Origin: Arthrobacter sp. B3I9
GTDB taxonomy: Bacteria > Actinomycetota > Actinomycetes > Actinomycetales > Micrococcaceae
Assembly (NCBI RefSeq): GCF_030816935.1
Contig: NZ_JAUSYO010000001.1
Coordinates: forward strand, 2,790,001-2,854,000
DNA: 64,000 nt
Reading direction: 5' to 3'
Within the stretch, counting starts at the first letter, position 1; each line of letters starts with the position of its first letter. A program made the position numbers and the translations under genes. Under the pieces are notes generated by a model. The model was given only the letters and a program-made list of their open reading frames with translations. It ran no database searches and was not told the origin of the DNA. Positions 9,970 to 18,680 of the stretch are shown here, piece after piece.

Positions 9970-10003
9970 CTCATTCCGCGGGGCCAACTCATTCCGCGGG
10001 GCC
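9970..10003. repeat. Duplicated hisI 3' end (two 16-bp copies)
   Basis: CTCATTCCGCGGGGCC occurs at 9970-9985 and again at 9988-10003. The second copy encodes the last codons and stop of hisI; the first lies just beyond the stop. It looks like a local slippage duplication. Confidence 0.6.
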
Positions 10004-10498
10004 GGTCACGGCCTCGAGCTCACGGCCGTCGAAACAGGTGCGGGTACCCGTGTGGCACGCGGCACCCACCTGGTCGACGCGGACCAGCAGGGCATCGCCG
10101 TCGCAGTCCATCGCGAGGGACTTGACCCACTGGACGTGGCCGGACGTGTCGCCCTTGCGCCAGTACTCCTGGCGGGAGCGCGAATAGAACGTCACGCGGC
10201 CGCTGGTCAGCGTGCGGTGCAGCGCCTCGTCATCCATCCAGCCCAACATGAGCACTTCGTTGGTGTCGAACTGCTGGACGATCGCGGCGACCAGGCCGGC
10301 ACCGTCCCGCTTGAGGGCCTGGGCCAGTTCGGCAGGGAGCGGGCTGCCCGGAGCGGACACCGCCGCCGACGCGGCCGGGTCCACCGGCCCGCCTGCCGGG
10401 GCATGGGAGGCCGAACTCGGTGCGCTTGGATTCAGTACTGGTGAATCCAGTACAGGCGCTGAACTCAGTACAGGGGCGGGGGCGGGCTGCTCAGACAT
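9989..10498 (-). CDS. hisI: Phosphoribosyl-AMP cyclohydrolase
   Basis: Opens the adenine ring of phosphoribosyl-AMP in histidine synthesis, with Zn and Mg. The catalytic region contains [27 protein letters not shown], the metal-binding [13 protein letters not shown] and HTGTRTCF. The core starts near residue 50. The first ~45 residues are Ala/Pro/Ser-rich and derive from a short imperfect repeat of the base pattern CAGTACAGG, so the true start is uncertain; I keep the first ATG. It lies directly upstream of trpE on the same strand, a his-trp adjacency common in this group. Confidence 0.93.
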   Translation of the reverse strand: MSEQPAPAPVLSSAPVLDSPVLNPSAPSSASHAPAGGPVDPAASAAVSAPGSPLPAELAQALKRDGAGLVAAIVQQFDTNEVLMLGWMDDEALHRTLTSGRVTFYSRSRQEYWRKGDTSGHVQWVKSLAMDCDGDALLVRVDQVGAACHTGTRTCFDGRELEAVTGPAE

Positions 10499-10651
10499 CA
10501 GGTCAAGTCTAGTGCCTCCGCACGACCGCGGCCTTGTCCCCGGGCGCCGCGCTTAGCAGCCGCGCTTAACATGCGAGTGGCTAGGCGGCACAAAGCCCGA
10601 TGGGGCGCCGGATCCGCCCCGGCCCGGTGCGCACGCTCCGCCGTCTCGTGC

Positions 10652-10657
10652 TAGTTT
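10652..10657 (+). promoter_or_regulatory. -10 hexamer close to the start codon (leaderless candidate)
   Basis: TAGTTT ends 8 bases before the ATG at 10666, and there is no ribosome site in between. The spacing fits a transcript beginning at or next to the ATG. Confidence 0.35.
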
Positions 10658-10665
10658 CACAAGTG

Positions 10666-11310
10666 ATGCATTTCGTCGACCCGTCCCGAGAAGTCCTGGC
10701 CGAAACCCTGCTGGCGGCCGGCCCTGACTCCCCCACGCTCTGCACGGGCTGGCTCACCCGCGATCTTGCCGCCCACCTGTACCTGCGCGAGCGTAAAGCC
10801 GCCGTCGGTCTCGGGCTGCTGATCAAGCGGCTGGCCAAGGCTTCGGACGCAGCCACCGCAAGGCTGGCGGCAAAGCTCAAGACGCCGGAAGACTACAACA
10901 AGCTGGTCCGCACCTTCCGCGCCGGCCCTCCCGCGTTCTCCCCGATGAAGATCAAAGCCCTGGACGAGAGCTCCAACCTGATTGAGTACTTTGTGCACAC
11001 AGAGGACGTCCGCCGGGCAGTCGACCGCTGGGCCCCGCGCGCCCTGGACGAGGAGTACTCGGACGCGCTCTGGGACGACTTGATCAAGCGCGCCGCCATC
11101 CTGTACCGAGGTGTGGACCTGGGCATCGTGCTCGTGCGGCCTTCCGGGCCCCGCCACGTTGCAAAACGGGCTCCCGTGTCCGTGGCCATCGTAGGCGAGC
11201 CGGGCGAACTGCTGATGCATGCGCACGGCCGGACGCGCCACGCCCTGGTGACGTTCGAAGGCCAGCCCGACGCCGTCGCGCTGCTGCAGTCCGCCGAAGT
11301 CGGCCTGTAA
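10666..11310 (+). CDS. TIGR03085-type metal-binding protein (mycothiol-dependent/DinB-like fold)
   Basis: A 214-aa protein beginning MHFVDPSREVLAETLL, with the segment TLCTGWLTRDLAAHLYLRERK near residues 25-45. That pattern (Trp-x-x-x-D-x-x-x-H) is typical of the DinB/maleylpyruvate-isomerase N-terminal fold and its metal site. A further FVHTEDVRRA carries a His-x-x-Asp. The C-terminal third resembles a small sterol-carrier-like beta domain. The family is common in mycothiol-producing actinobacteria, but the substrate is unknown. It is convergent with hisF across a strong shared terminator. Start chosen at ATG 10666 because upstream residues are basic low-complexity. Confidence 0.8.
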   Translation: MHFVDPSREVLAETLLAAGPDSPTLCTGWLTRDLAAHLYLRERKAAVGLGLLIKRLAKASDAATARLAAKLKTPEDYNKLVRTFRAGPPAFSPMKIKALDESSNLIEYFVHTEDVRRAVDRWAPRALDEEYSDALWDDLIKRAAILYRGVDLGIVLVRPSGPRHVAKRAPVSVAIVGEPGELLMHAHGRTRHALVTFEGQPDAVALLQSAEVGL

Positions 11311-11331
11311 CCAGAAGCGCGTACCTACCAA

Positions 11332-11374
11332 AAAAGCGCGGGTTCCCTACCTAAAGTAGGGAACCCGCGCTTTT
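11332..11374. terminator. Bidirectional terminator between convergent genes
   Basis: A perfect 19-bp inverted repeat (11332-11350 and 11356-11374) with a 5-base loop. A run of A starts one arm and a run of T ends the other, so it ends transcription both from the plus-strand gene and from hisF. Confidence 0.85.
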
Positions 11375-11493
11375 GGTTGGGCCCACGCCCGCAGGGTTCC
11401 CTGTCCGTGGAGCCGCTCCGGCGAGGGCCCCAACCCGAGCTTGCGAGGGCAGGGAGCCGGTGCGGACGTGCGAGGATAGGGGGCGGGTGGGGA

Positions 11494-12270
11494 CTAGCGG
11501 ACCTCGAAGCCTGCCTCGCGGATGGCGGCCTTGACCTGGGCGATCATGTCCAGCGGACCGAAGTGGAAGACCGACGCCGCGAGGACGGCGTCGGCGCCTG
11601 CCGCCACTGCCGGAGGGAAGTGCTCGGGCTTGCCGGCGCCGCCGGAGGCGATCAGCGGCACCTTGACCCCGGCCCGCGCGAGGCGGATCAGTTCCAAGTC
11701 GAAGCCGTCCTTGGTGCCGTCGGCGTCGATCGAGTTCAGCAGGATCTCGCCCACCCCCCGGTCCGCCGCTTCACGCGCCCAGGCAATGGCGTCAATCCCG
11801 GTCCCCTGGCGTCCGCCATGGGTGGTGACCTCGAAGCCGGAGGCGGTGGGCTGCGATCCCGGCCGCGTGCGGCGTGCGTCCAGGGACAGGACGAGGACCT
11901 GGGAGCCGAAGTGCCGGGTGATTTCATCGATCACGTCCGGCCGGGCCACGGCCGCGGTGTTGATGGCTGCCTTATCGGCGCCGAAGCGCAGCAGCTTGTC
12001 CACCTCGGCGACGCCGCGGACGCCGCCGCCCACGGTGAGGGGGATGAACACTTCCTCAGCGGTGCGGCGGACGACGTCGAACGTCGTCAATCGGTTGCCG
12101 GAGGATGCGGTGACATCGAGGAACGTCAGTTCGTCGGCGCTGCCGTTGTCGTAACGGTGCGCCAGTTCCACGGGGTCACCGGCGTCGCGCAGGCCTTCGA
12201 AATTGATGCCCTTAACCACGCGTCCGGCGTCGACGTCGAGGCAGGGGATGACGCGCACGGCTACAGTCAT
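11494..12270 (-). CDS. hisF: Imidazole glycerol phosphate synthase cyclase subunit
   Basis: Cyclase half of the HisFH complex; forms imidazole glycerol phosphate and AICAR with ammonia from HisH. The half-barrel begins [20 protein letters not shown], giving the catalytic Asp near residue 12. The second conserved Asp is in VLSLDARR (near residue 130), and GGGVRG and [11 protein letters not shown] are the phosphate-binding loops. The 258-aa length is standard. hisH and hisA are not in the window. hisG ends 26 bases upstream, so the two are probably co-transcribed. Confidence 0.97.
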   Translation of the reverse strand: MTVAVRVIPCLDVDAGRVVKGINFEGLRDAGDPVELAHRYDNGSADELTFLDVTASSGNRLTTFDVVRRTAEEVFIPLTVGGGVRGVAEVDKLLRFGADKAAINTAAVARPDVIDEITRHFGSQVLVLSLDARRTRPGSQPTASGFEVTTHGGRQGTGIDAIAWAREAADRGVGEILLNSIDADGTKDGFDLELIRLARAGVKVPLIASGGAGKPEHFPPAVAAGADAVLAASVFHFGPLDMIAQVKAAIREAGFEVR

Positions 12271-12296
12271 GACTTCTCCTGGTATTCGTGCTTAGG

Positions 12297-13139
12297 TCAG
12301 ATGCGGCAGGCGTGGATGCTGCTGACCAGGATGGCGCGGGCGCCGAGGTCGTACAGTTCGTCCATGATGCGGTTGGTTTCCCGCTTGGGCACCATGGATC
12401 GGACGGCTACCCAGTCGGAGTCGCGCAACGGCGAGACCGTGGGCGATTCGAGGCCGGGAGTGAGCGCCGCGGCTTCCTCGACGAATTCCTTGCGGATGTC
12501 GTAGTCCATCAGCACGTACTGGCGCGCGACGAGGACCCCCTGGAGGCGGCGGATCAGTACCTCGGTCGCGGGGTTCTGCTCGCCCTTGCGGCCGATCAGC
12601 ACGGACTCGGAGTTCAGGATGGGCTCGCCGAAGATCTCCATCCCGGCGGCCTTGAGGGTGGTGCCGGTTTCGACGACGTCGGCGATTGCGTCAGCGACGC
12701 CGAGCCGGACGGAGGATTCGACGGCGCCATCAAGGCGGACCACCTTCGCCTTGATGCCGCGCTCGGCGAGGTAGCCCCGGAGCAGCCCGTCGTAGCTGGT
12801 GGCCAGGCGCTTGCCTTCGAGCTGGTCGATGGCGGTGAAGTCGCCCACCGGTCCGGCGAAGCGGAACGTGGAGGCGGCGAAGCCCAGCGGCAGCAGCTCT
12901 TCGGCTTCGACTTCGGCGTCCAGCAGCAGATCGCGGCCGGTGATGCCGACGTCGAGCGTGCCCTGGCCGACGTACACGGCGATGTCGCGCGGGCGGAGGA
13001 AGAAAAATTCAATATCGTTGTCCGGGTCCACCATGACCAGTTCGCGGGTGTCGCGGCGCTGGCGGTAGCCGGCTTCGGCGAGCATGGCGGAGGCGGCTTC
13101 GGACAGGGATCCCTTGTTCGGGACGGCAACTCTCAGCAT
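12297..13139 (-). CDS. hisG: ATP phosphoribosyltransferase (long form)
   Basis: First step of histidine synthesis, joining ATP and PRPP, normally feedback-inhibited by histidine. I chose the ATG at 13139 because the conserved start is [16 protein letters not shown]; the ORF could open 32 codons earlier, but that part is non-conserved repeat sequence. At 281 aa with a C-terminal regulatory domain ([20 protein letters not shown] onward) it is the long HisG form that needs no His[14 protein letters not shown] is the PRPP loop. Confidence 0.96.
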   Translation of the reverse strand: MLRVAVPNKGSLSEAASAMLAEAGYRQRRDTRELVMVDPDNDIEFFFLRPRDIAVYVGQGTLDVGITGRDLLLDAEVEAEELLPLGFAASTFRFAGPVGDFTAIDQLEGKRLATSYDGLLRGYLAERGIKAKVVRLDGAVESSVRLGVADAIADVVETGTTLKAAGMEIFGEPILNSESVLIGRKGEQNPATEVLIRRLQGVLVARQYVLMDYDIRKEFVEEAAALTPGLESPTVSPLRDSDWVAVRSMVPKRETNRIMDELYDLGARAILVSSIHACRI

Positions 13140-13169
13140 GGGGAGGTCTTTCTTGGTCGGGACGGTGTC

Positions 13170-13212
13170 CAGGACAGTCCAACTGCAGGGCTGTCCAAAC
13201 AGGACAGTCCAA
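13170..13212. repeat. Direct and inverted repeats before hisG
   Basis: CAGGACAGTCCAA appears at 13170-13182 and again at 13200-13212, exactly 30 bases apart. CTGTCC (13191-13196) between them is the inverse of GGACAG in each copy. The repeats lie 31-73 bases upstream of the hisG ATG, in the hisE-hisG gap, where a regulator or an RNA hairpin could act. Confidence 0.45.
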
Positions 13213-13296
13213 TCAGGGTCGGTCGAATCAGGCACTGCGGGCCACGCAATACACCGGATCCGCCTGTAGGCTCAGGCGGTTCCGGTGCTGACGTGG

Positions 13297-13560
13297 CTAG
13301 AGATGCTTGTAGACGTCTTCCAGGCTGAGTCCTTTGGCGAGCATGAGAACCTGCAGGTGATAGAGCAACTGCGAAATTTCCTCAGCGGCGGCTTCATCGG
13401 ATTCATACTCGGCAGCCATCCAGACCTCGGCCGCTTCTTCCACGACTTTCTTGCCGATGCCGTGGACTCCGGAATCCAGTTCGGCGACGGTGCGGGAGCC
13501 CTCCGGGCGGACGGCTGCCTTCTCACTCAGTTCTGCGAACAGCGACTCGAAATTCTTCAC
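13297..13560 (-). CDS. hisE: Phosphoribosyl-ATP pyrophosphatase
   Basis: Hydrolyses phosphoribosyl-ATP to phosphoribosyl-AMP, the step after HisG. An 87-aa all-helical MazG-like protein: [16 protein letters not shown], then [18 protein letters not shown] with the Glu-rich metal site, and [19 protein letters not shown]. Start is GTG at 13560, preceded by GGAGGG; a longer ORF starting at 13638 adds 26 unconserved residues. Gene order hisE-hisG-hisF puts the first steps of the pathway in one transcript. Confidence 0.95.
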   Translation of the reverse strand: MKNFESLFAELSEKAAVRPEGSRTVAELDSGVHGIGKKVVEEAAEVWMAAEYESDEAAAEEISQLLYHLQVLMLAKGLSLEDVYKHL

Positions 13561-13683
13561 ACCCTCCAGCCTACTTGCTCGGCGCCGGGCAACGCCCGCC
13601 GTGCCCGTGCATGACGGACGGGATGTGAGGGATTCCACAGACCGCGGGGACTTGGTCGAACGGGTGAAGCAGTCGGGCAGGGT

Positions 13684-14169
13684 CTAGCGGTACTGCCCGA
13701 GGGTCACTGCGGTGGCGAGGGCCGCGGTGACGGCCTCGTGGCCCTTGTCCTCCTTGGATCCCGGCAGGCCGGCCCGGTCGAGGCCCTGCTGTTCGGTGTC
13801 GCAGGTCAGCACGCCGAAGCCGACGGGGACGCCGGTGCGCACCGAGACCTCCGTCAGGCCCACCGTGGCGGCCTCGCAGACGTACTCGAAGTGCGGGGTC
13901 CCGCCGCGGATCACGACGCCGAGCGCCACGACGGCGTCGAAGTGCGGCGCCAGCCGGGCAGCGGCAACGGGGAGCTCGAACGTGCCGGGAACCCGCAGCA
14001 CGGTCGGCTCGCCGATGCCGGCGTCCTTTGCGGCGCGGAGGGCGCCGTCCAGCAGGCCGTCCATGATCTGGGTGTGCCAGCTGGCGGCCACGATGGCCAG
14101 TTTCAGCTGGGACGTTTCCTCGGGCTTGAGGGTGCTGAGGTCAATCTGGGGTGCGCCGTGTCCGGCCAT
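13684..14169 (-). CDS. ribH: 6,7-dimethyl-8-ribityllumazine synthase
   Basis: Condenses the pyrimidinedione with dihydroxybutanone phosphate to lumazine, forming the icosahedral or pentameric shell. Motifs: [15 protein letters not shown] at the start, [27 protein letters not shown] with the conserved His, and [12 protein letters not shown]. 161 aa is normal length. It is the last gene of the rib operon, 74 bases after ribA. Confidence 0.96.
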   Translation of the reverse strand: MAGHGAPQIDLSTLKPEETSQLKLAIVAASWHTQIMDGLLDGALRAAKDAGIGEPTVLRVPGTFELPVAAARLAPHFDAVVALGVVIRGGTPHFEYVCEAATVGLTEVSVRTGVPVGFGVLTCDTEQQGLDRAGLPGSKEDKGHEAVTAALATAVTLGQYR

Positions 14170-14243
14170 GTTTGATTCCTTGTCCTGCTGAGTCTTGAAA
14201 CTCGGAAAGTCTCGTGTCTTGGAAGATTTTGGGGTCTTGCGGG

Positions 14244-14933
14244 TCAGTCTTGTTCGTGCTCGAAGCCGCCGGCAACCGGCGCCGCTTCCGGCATGTCCAG
14301 CACGAGCCGGTGGTCCATCCGGTCCTTCTTGGTCTGCAGGTACCGGATGTTCTGCTCGCGGGACGGCACCTCGGTGGGTACCATTTCGACCACCCGGACG
14401 CCGGCCTGTGCCAGCCGGTCCTGCTTGTCGGGGTTGTTGCTCAGGAGCCGTATCTCGTGCAGCCCCATCTCGGCAAGGATCTGTGCCGCGGCCTTGTAGC
14501 AGCGCGCGTCCACGGGCAGGCCCAGCTGCTCGTTCGCTTCCACCGTGTCAAAGCCTGCTTCCTGCAGGGCATAGGCCTTGATCTTGTTGGCCAGGCCGAT
14601 CCCCCGGCCTTCCTGACCACGCAGGTACAGCAGGGTCCCGCCGTATTCGTTGATCAGTTCCAGGGCGTAGGCCAGCTGCTCGCCGCAGTCGCAGCGGTAG
14701 GAACCAAAGACATCTCCGGTGAGGCACTCGGAGTGCAGGCGGACCAGCGGGGGCGTCCCGTCCACGGGTTGCAGGGGCGAACTGACTGCAAGGTGTTCGG
14801 CCCCGGTGGCCAGATCAGTCCACGCCTGTGCCACAAAGTGGCCGAAGGTCGTGGGCAGCTGGACGATTGGTCCCCCGCTGACCGGGTGCGGTTGGCGGCC
14901 CGTGCCCATTTCTTGTGCTTCCGACGTCGTCAT
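14244..14933 (-). CDS. ribA: GTP cyclohydrolase II
   Basis: First step of riboflavin synthesis from GTP. The Zn site is seen in [18 protein letters not shown] (three Cys). The substrate loop is [16 protein letters not shown], and [12 protein letters not shown] follows. It is a free-standing 229-aa enzyme with its own ATG, separated from ribB by 24 bases, whereas many actinobacteria have a fused RibBA. The order ribB-ribA is kept, as if a fusion had split or never formed. Confidence 0.95.
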   Translation of the reverse strand: MTTSEAQEMGTGRQPHPVSGGPIVQLPTTFGHFVAQAWTDLATGAEHLAVSSPLQPVDGTPPLVRLHSECLTGDVFGSYRCDCGEQLAYALELINEYGGTLLYLRGQEGRGIGLANKIKAYALQEAGFDTVEANEQLGLPVDARCYKAAAQILAEMGLHEIRLLSNNPDKQDRLAQAGVRVVEMVPTEVPSREQNIRYLQTKKDRMDHRLVLDMPEAAPVAGGFEHEQD

Positions 14934-14957
14934 CGTCTCTCCTTATTCCAGCGTCTA

Positions 14958-15644
14958 TCAGACGGTGTCCGCTGCCCGCATGGCGGGCTGTCCGGCACTG
15001 AGGTATTCCACGAGATCTGCAATCGAGATCAGGGGGCAGCCGTGCTCCAGCGCGAAGGCGCGAAGTCCGTCCAGCCGCATCATCTCTCCGTCGTCGTGCA
15101 CCAGCTCTGCTATGACACCCACGGGTTCGAGGCCGGCAAGCCGGCACAGGTCCACGGCCGCTTCGGTGTGGCCGGGCCGTTCCCGCACACCACCCTTAAC
15201 AGCGCGAAGCGGAAAAACATGCCCGGGGCGGGTCAGGGCCGACGGCGTGCTGCCGGGGTCGGCCAGGACGCGGGCGGTCAGGGCCCGGTCCGTCGCGGAA
15301 ATTCCGGTGCTGACGCCGGCGGCGGCATCGCACGAGACCGTATAGGCGGTGCCCTTGGAGTCCTCGTTGATTTCAACCATCGGCGGCAGCGCGAGCGCAC
15401 CGGCGCGGTCGGCGTCGAGCGGGACGCAGATGACGCCGGAGCTGTACCGCACCGTCCAGCCCATCAGGGCCGGCGTTGCGTACTGGGCGGCGAAGATGAT
15501 GTCGCCTTCGTTCTCACGGTCCTCATTGTCGACGACGAGGACCGGAAGTCCCGCCGCTATGGCGCGGACGGCATCCTCGATCGGATCGAGGCCGGACTGT
15601 GGCTTGGCCGCCGCCGGGGCAGACGAATCCTTGACGTGGTTCAC
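14958..15644 (-). CDS. ribB: 3,4-dihydroxy-2-butanone 4-phosphate synthase
   Basis: Makes the four-carbon unit of riboflavin from ribulose 5-phosphate. [20 protein letters not shown] is the acidic metal/substrate loop. [19 protein letters not shown] and a final Glu-containing [17 protein letters not shown] complete the active site. At 228 aa it is monofunctional. The start overlaps the stop of ribE by four bases. Confidence 0.96.
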   Translation of the reverse strand: MNHVKDSSAPAAAKPQSGLDPIEDAVRAIAAGLPVLVVDNEDRENEGDIIFAAQYATPALMGWTVRYSSGVICVPLDADRAGALALPPMVEINEDSKGTAYTVSCDAAAGVSTGISATDRALTARVLADPGSTPSALTRPGHVFPLRAVKGGVRERPGHTEAAVDLCRLAGLEPVGVIAELVHDDGEMMRLDGLRAFALEHGCPLISIADLVEYLSAGQPAMRAADTV

Positions 15645-16294
15645 TGTGCCGCCACCTCTCCGTGCGCTGCTCCCCCGGCTGCCGGGCTGGAAAAAGCCAA
15701 CAGGCGCTCAGTGTACTTCGCCAGCACGTCCACCTCGACGTTGACCCGGCCGCCGGGATCCTTCGAGCCCAGTCCGGTCTCGGCCAGCGTGGTGGGAATC
15801 AGCCCCACTTCAAACCACGGCGCCGGTTCGGAGGCGGGGCTCACTGCGGTCACGGTGAGGGACACGCCGTCGACGGCGATGGAGCCCTTCTCGGCGATGT
15901 ACCGGGCCAGGCCGGCCGGCACGCCGAAACGGAGACGGTCCCAGTTGCCAAGGCCCTCACGCTCCAGCAGCTCCCCGACGCCGTCCACGTGGCCCTGGAC
16001 GACGTGCCCGTCCAGGCGGCCGCCGGCCGGGACACAGCGCTCCAGGTTCACCGGGTCCCCCGCGGCAAGCTCGCCGATGGTGCTGCGCGTCAGCGTCTCG
16101 CCCATGACGTCGACGCTGAAGTCCTTGCCGTCGATCTCGGTGGCCGTGAGGCAGACGCCGTTGACGGCGATAGAGCCGCCCAGGGCGAGTCCCTCGGTGG
16201 TTCCGGGCGCGTGGAGCCGGACGGTGGCGCTGATGTTGCCGTTGCGTTCGACGGACAACACCTTCCCCTGTTCGGCGATAATTCCGGTGAACAT
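15641..16294 (-). CDS. ribE: Riboflavin synthase alpha subunit
   Basis: Dismutates two lumazines to riboflavin and a pyrimidinedione. The 217-aa protein has the expected two tandem lumazine-binding beta-barrels: [17 protein letters not shown] opens the first, and a second [19 protein letters not shown] opens the second. The ATG at 16294 has an AGGAGG site and shares one base with the ribD stop (TGATG), so it is coupled to ribD. A longer in-frame ORF extending to 16867 is an overprint inside ribD and is not used. Confidence 0.95.
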   Translation of the reverse strand: MFTGIIAEQGKVLSVERNGNISATVRLHAPGTTEGLALGGSIAVNGVCLTATEIDGKDFSVDVMGETLTRSTIGELAAGDPVNLERCVPAGGRLDGHVVQGHVDGVGELLEREGLGNWDRLRFGVPAGLARYIAEKGSIAVDGVSLTVTAVSPASEPAPWFEVGLIPTTLAETGLGSKDPGGRVNVEVDVLAKYTERLLAFSSPAAGGAAHGEVAAQ

Positions 16295-17439
16295 CAGTTG
16301 CCTCCTGCGGCGGTGTCCGCGCTGGTGCCGCGCGGGGTAGAAACGGACGAAGTAGTGGTGGGCCGAAGGTGCAGCCGGAGGTCCCGGCCCAGCATCTGGA
16401 CTGCCCCTCCGGACGCGTTGTCCCACTCCCAGTGCTGGGCGTCGGCAAGGGTGGTGATGCCGAGGTCCTCCAGGGCCGGCGTGCCGGAGCCCAGAAGCGT
16501 CGGGGCGAGGTAGACGATGAGCTCGTCCACCAGCCCGGCGGTGAGGAAGGCGCTGAGGATCCGGGAGCCGCCCTCGACCATGAGATGGCGAACGCCGGCC
16601 GCGAACAATTCCTCGAGCGCCTCGCGGGGATCGCGGGTCGGCAGGTGCAGTACCTTGCCGTCGTCGCCGTTGATCGCGGCATCGGCGGGAATGCCCCGGT
16701 AGCCCATAACCGCGCGCAGTGGCTGTTTGGGAGCCGGATCGCCGTCGGCGTTGCGGGCGGTGAGCCGCGGGTTGTCGACCAGGACCGTTTGCGTCCCGAC
16801 CAGGATGGCATCGATCCGGCCACGCAGGGCGTGGTTGTCCGCCAATGATTCCGGGCTGGAGATCCACTGGCTGGTGCCGTCCGGGGCGGCGATCCGGCTG
16901 TCGAGGGTCTGCGCGATGTGCAGCGTGACGAAGGGCCGTTTGGCGGCTACCGCGTCGAACCAGCGCCGGTTCAGGTCCAGCGCGGCGACCGCCCCGAGGC
17001 CGGAACGGACCCGGACTCCTGCGGCCCGCAGGGTCGCGGCGCCCCCGGCTGCCGGGTCATGGGGATCGTCGACGGCGTAGATGACGTCGGTGATGCCGGC
17101 GTCGATGATCGCCTGGGCGCACGGACCGGTCCGTCCGCAGTGGTTGCAGGGCTCCAGCGTGACCAGCATGGTGGTTCCGGTAAGGTCATGGCCGACGGCG
17201 GCCGCCTGGGCGATAGCGTCCACTTCAGCGTGGGCAGTTCCGGCGCCGCGGTGGTAGCCGGTCACCAGATGTGTTCCGTCGGCAGCCATGACGACGGCGC
17301 CCACCAACGGGTTCGCACCCCGAGGTCCCTGCAACGCAGCCTCGAGGGCCGCATCCATGGCGGCAATCTCGGTATTGCTGAAGCCTGCCCCGGTCAGGTC
17401 CGCGCCCGCCGTCTGCTCAGCCCCTTGTTGGACGCTCAT
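16294..17439 (-). CDS. ribD: Bifunctional deaminase/reductase RibD
   Basis: Performs the second and third steps: deamination of the pyrimidine, then NADPH reduction of the ribosyl side chain. The N-terminal Zn deaminase has AHAEVDAI and LEPCNHCGRTGPCAQAI (about residues 70-110). The C-terminal reductase domain begins near 170 (PFVTLHIAQTLDSRIA) and includes VEGGSRILSAFL. 381 aa is full length. It is the first enzyme gene of the operon behind the FMN riboswitch; its ATG overlaps the stop of a 21-codon leader ORF. Confidence 0.96.
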   Translation of the reverse strand: MSVQQGAEQTAGADLTGAGFSNTEIAAMDAALEAALQGPRGANPLVGAVVMAADGTHLVTGYHRGAGTAHAEVDAIAQAAAVGHDLTGTTMLVTLEPCNHCGRTGPCAQAIIDAGITDVIYAVDDPHDPAAGGAATLRAAGVRVRSGLGAVAALDLNRRWFDAVAAKRPFVTLHIAQTLDSRIAAPDGTSQWISSPESLADNHALRGRIDAILVGTQTVLVDNPRLTARNADGDPAPKQPLRAVMGYRGIPADAAINGDDGKVLHLPTRDPREALEELFAAGVRHLMVEGGSRILSAFLTAGLVDELIVYLAPTLLGSGTPALEDLGITTLADAQHWEWDNASGGAVQMLGRDLRLHLRPTTTSSVSTPRGTSADTAAGGN

Positions 17440-17501
17440 TTACCTGCCACCGGGCCTTCAACGGCCGCAGCGTCGGTAAAGAGCCATCGCAGAGAGTTCA
17501 T
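17436..17501 (-). CDS. 21-residue leader ORF coupled to ribD
   Basis: Reads MNSLRWLFTD...VAGK with an ATG at 17501, preceded 8 bases earlier by GGGAAGGAAC, a better ribosome site than the one in front of ribD. Its TGA overlaps the ribD ATG as ATGA, so ribosomes finishing it could reinitiate on ribD. It lies between the FMN riboswitch hairpin and ribD. Too short for family assignment. It may be a translated coupling peptide or a chance ORF; the overlap and ribosome site favour translation. Confidence 0.5.
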   Translation of the reverse strand: MNSLRWLFTDAAAVEGPVAGK

Positions 17502-17560
17502 GCCTGTCGTTCCTTCCCTCAAGAACCGCGATGGCTCCGGGGGTATACGACAGCGAAATT

Positions 17561-17583
17561 CTGCGGCGCCAAAGGCGCCGCAG
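17561..17583 (-). promoter_or_regulatory. Expression-platform hairpin after the FMN aptamer
   Basis: A perfect 10-bp inverted repeat (CTGCGGCGCC / GGCGCCGCAG, 3-base loop) begins 14 bases past the aptamer. It is followed on the minus strand by AATTTCG rather than a long U run, so it is either a weak terminator or part of an anti-terminator/anti-ribosome-site switch. Confidence 0.6.
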
Positions 17584-17597
17584 TAACAGCTGTACGT

Positions 17598-17736
17598 GCT
17601 TCTCTCATCCAGACTTTAACTGTCGGTACCGGAATTCCACCGGTTCAACCGCTCGCCGGTTCCTCCCGAAGGAAGCGCCGGCTCGCGGGTCGCGGACTAT
17701 CACCGCCGGTTCGGACTTACACCGACCCCGGAGCAC
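17598..17736 (-). promoter_or_regulatory. FMN riboswitch (RFN element)
   Basis: On the minus strand the conserved RFN blocks appear in order: CCGGGGTCGGTGTAAGTCCG, ACCGGCGGTGATAGTCCGCG, the variable arm with CTTCCTTCGGGAGG, AACCGGTGGAATTCCGGTAC, and the closing AGTCTGGATGAGAGAAGC. This is the six-stem FMN aptamer. It sits 160 bases upstream of ribD and should lower rib operon expression when FMN is plentiful. Confidence 0.96.
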
Positions 17737-17857
17737 GTATGTGTGTTGCTATTGTGGCACAACTGCCGGGCAGCTCCCGCTATTCCCGGGCCGGCGATGT
17801 TACGTCCGGCGTCATTTTTGGCGCTGACATGGGCAGCCGGCGCGCTCGGTCAACCCC

Positions 17858-17913
17858 AGGGGCGCGGGTCGAGGGGCGCGGGTCGAGGGGCGCGGGTCGA
17901 GGGGCGCGGGCCG
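17858..17913. repeat. 14-bp tandem repeat, four copies
   Basis: Four copies of AGGGGCGCGGGTCG (the last with one substitution), in the 214-bp gap between the riboswitch and the rpe stop codon. The unit is not a multiple of three and the region has no convincing ORF. It is probably a slippage-prone microsatellite. Confidence 0.8.
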
Positions 17914-17950
17914 CAGGCCGCTGACTCCGGCGCCGGCGCGCGCCTACCCG

Positions 17951-18607
17951 TCAACGCTTGGCGGCCGCCCGGAGACGGTCGATGGCCTCCGCCGGATCAG
18001 CGGCACCGTACACGGCGGATCCTGCGACGAAGACGTCGGCGCCCGCCTCGGCGGCGCGCGTGATCGTCTCCTCGGTGATGCCGCCGTCGACCTGCAGCGC
18101 CACCCGCCCGCCGGAGCCATCAATCGCGGCGCGGGCGCGGCGGATCTTGGGCAGGGTCAGGTCCAGGAAGGACTGTCCGCCAAAACCCGGTTCCACGGTC
18201 ATAATCAGCAGGAGGTCCAGTTCGCCGAGCATGTCCAGGTAGGGCTCCACCGGGGTTCCGGGGCGAAGCGCCATCCCTGCCTTTGCTCCGCGGGTCCGAA
18301 GCTCCCGGGCAAGCTTGATCGGCGCGATTGAGGCTTCCGCGTGGAACGTTACCGAAGCCACGCCTGCGTCGGCGAAGCCCGGCGCCCAGCGGTCGGCGTC
18401 GGCGATCATCAGGTGAGCATCCAGCGGCACCGGGCTGACGTCCTGGATCCGCTTAACCACCGGGAGTCCGATCGTCAGGTTCGGCACGAAATGGTTGTCC
18501 ATGACGTCCACGTGCACGGCGTCGGCGTTGCTGATTCTCTGCAGTTCCGCCTCGAGGTTGACGAAGTCGGCGGAAAGGATGCTCGGGTTGATGCAGCACT
18601 GGGCCAT
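17951..18607 (-). CDS. rpe: Ribulose-phosphate 3-epimerase
   Basis: Interconverts ribulose 5-phosphate and xylulose 5-phosphate; ribulose 5-phosphate is also the RibB substrate made next door. The start [19 protein letters not shown] is the family start, and the ORF can extend upstream without conservation. Metal and catalytic sites are [32 protein letters not shown] and [11 protein letters not shown]. 218 aa is normal length. It lies 73 bases after the rsmB-like gene in the same direction. Confidence 0.97.
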   Translation of the reverse strand: MAQCCINPSILSADFVNLEAELQRISNADAVHVDVMDNHFVPNLTIGLPVVKRIQDVSPVPLDAHLMIADADRWAPGFADAGVASVTFHAEASIAPIKLARELRTRGAKAGMALRPGTPVEPYLDMLGELDLLLIMTVEPGFGGQSFLDLTLPKIRRARAAIDGSGGRVALQVDGGITEETITRAAEAGADVFVAGSAVYGAADPAEAIDRLRAAAKR

Positions 18608-18680
18608 GGGTTTCCTTTGCGGTCTGCTGAACGGGCTGGGTGGAGCTTCGGGGCAACAGTTACCCAGTATCGCCTGCGCG

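Noticed and set aside
9860..9988. Trp attenuator leader before trpE
   Set aside because: No short ORF with Trp codons and no paired terminator hairpins seen.
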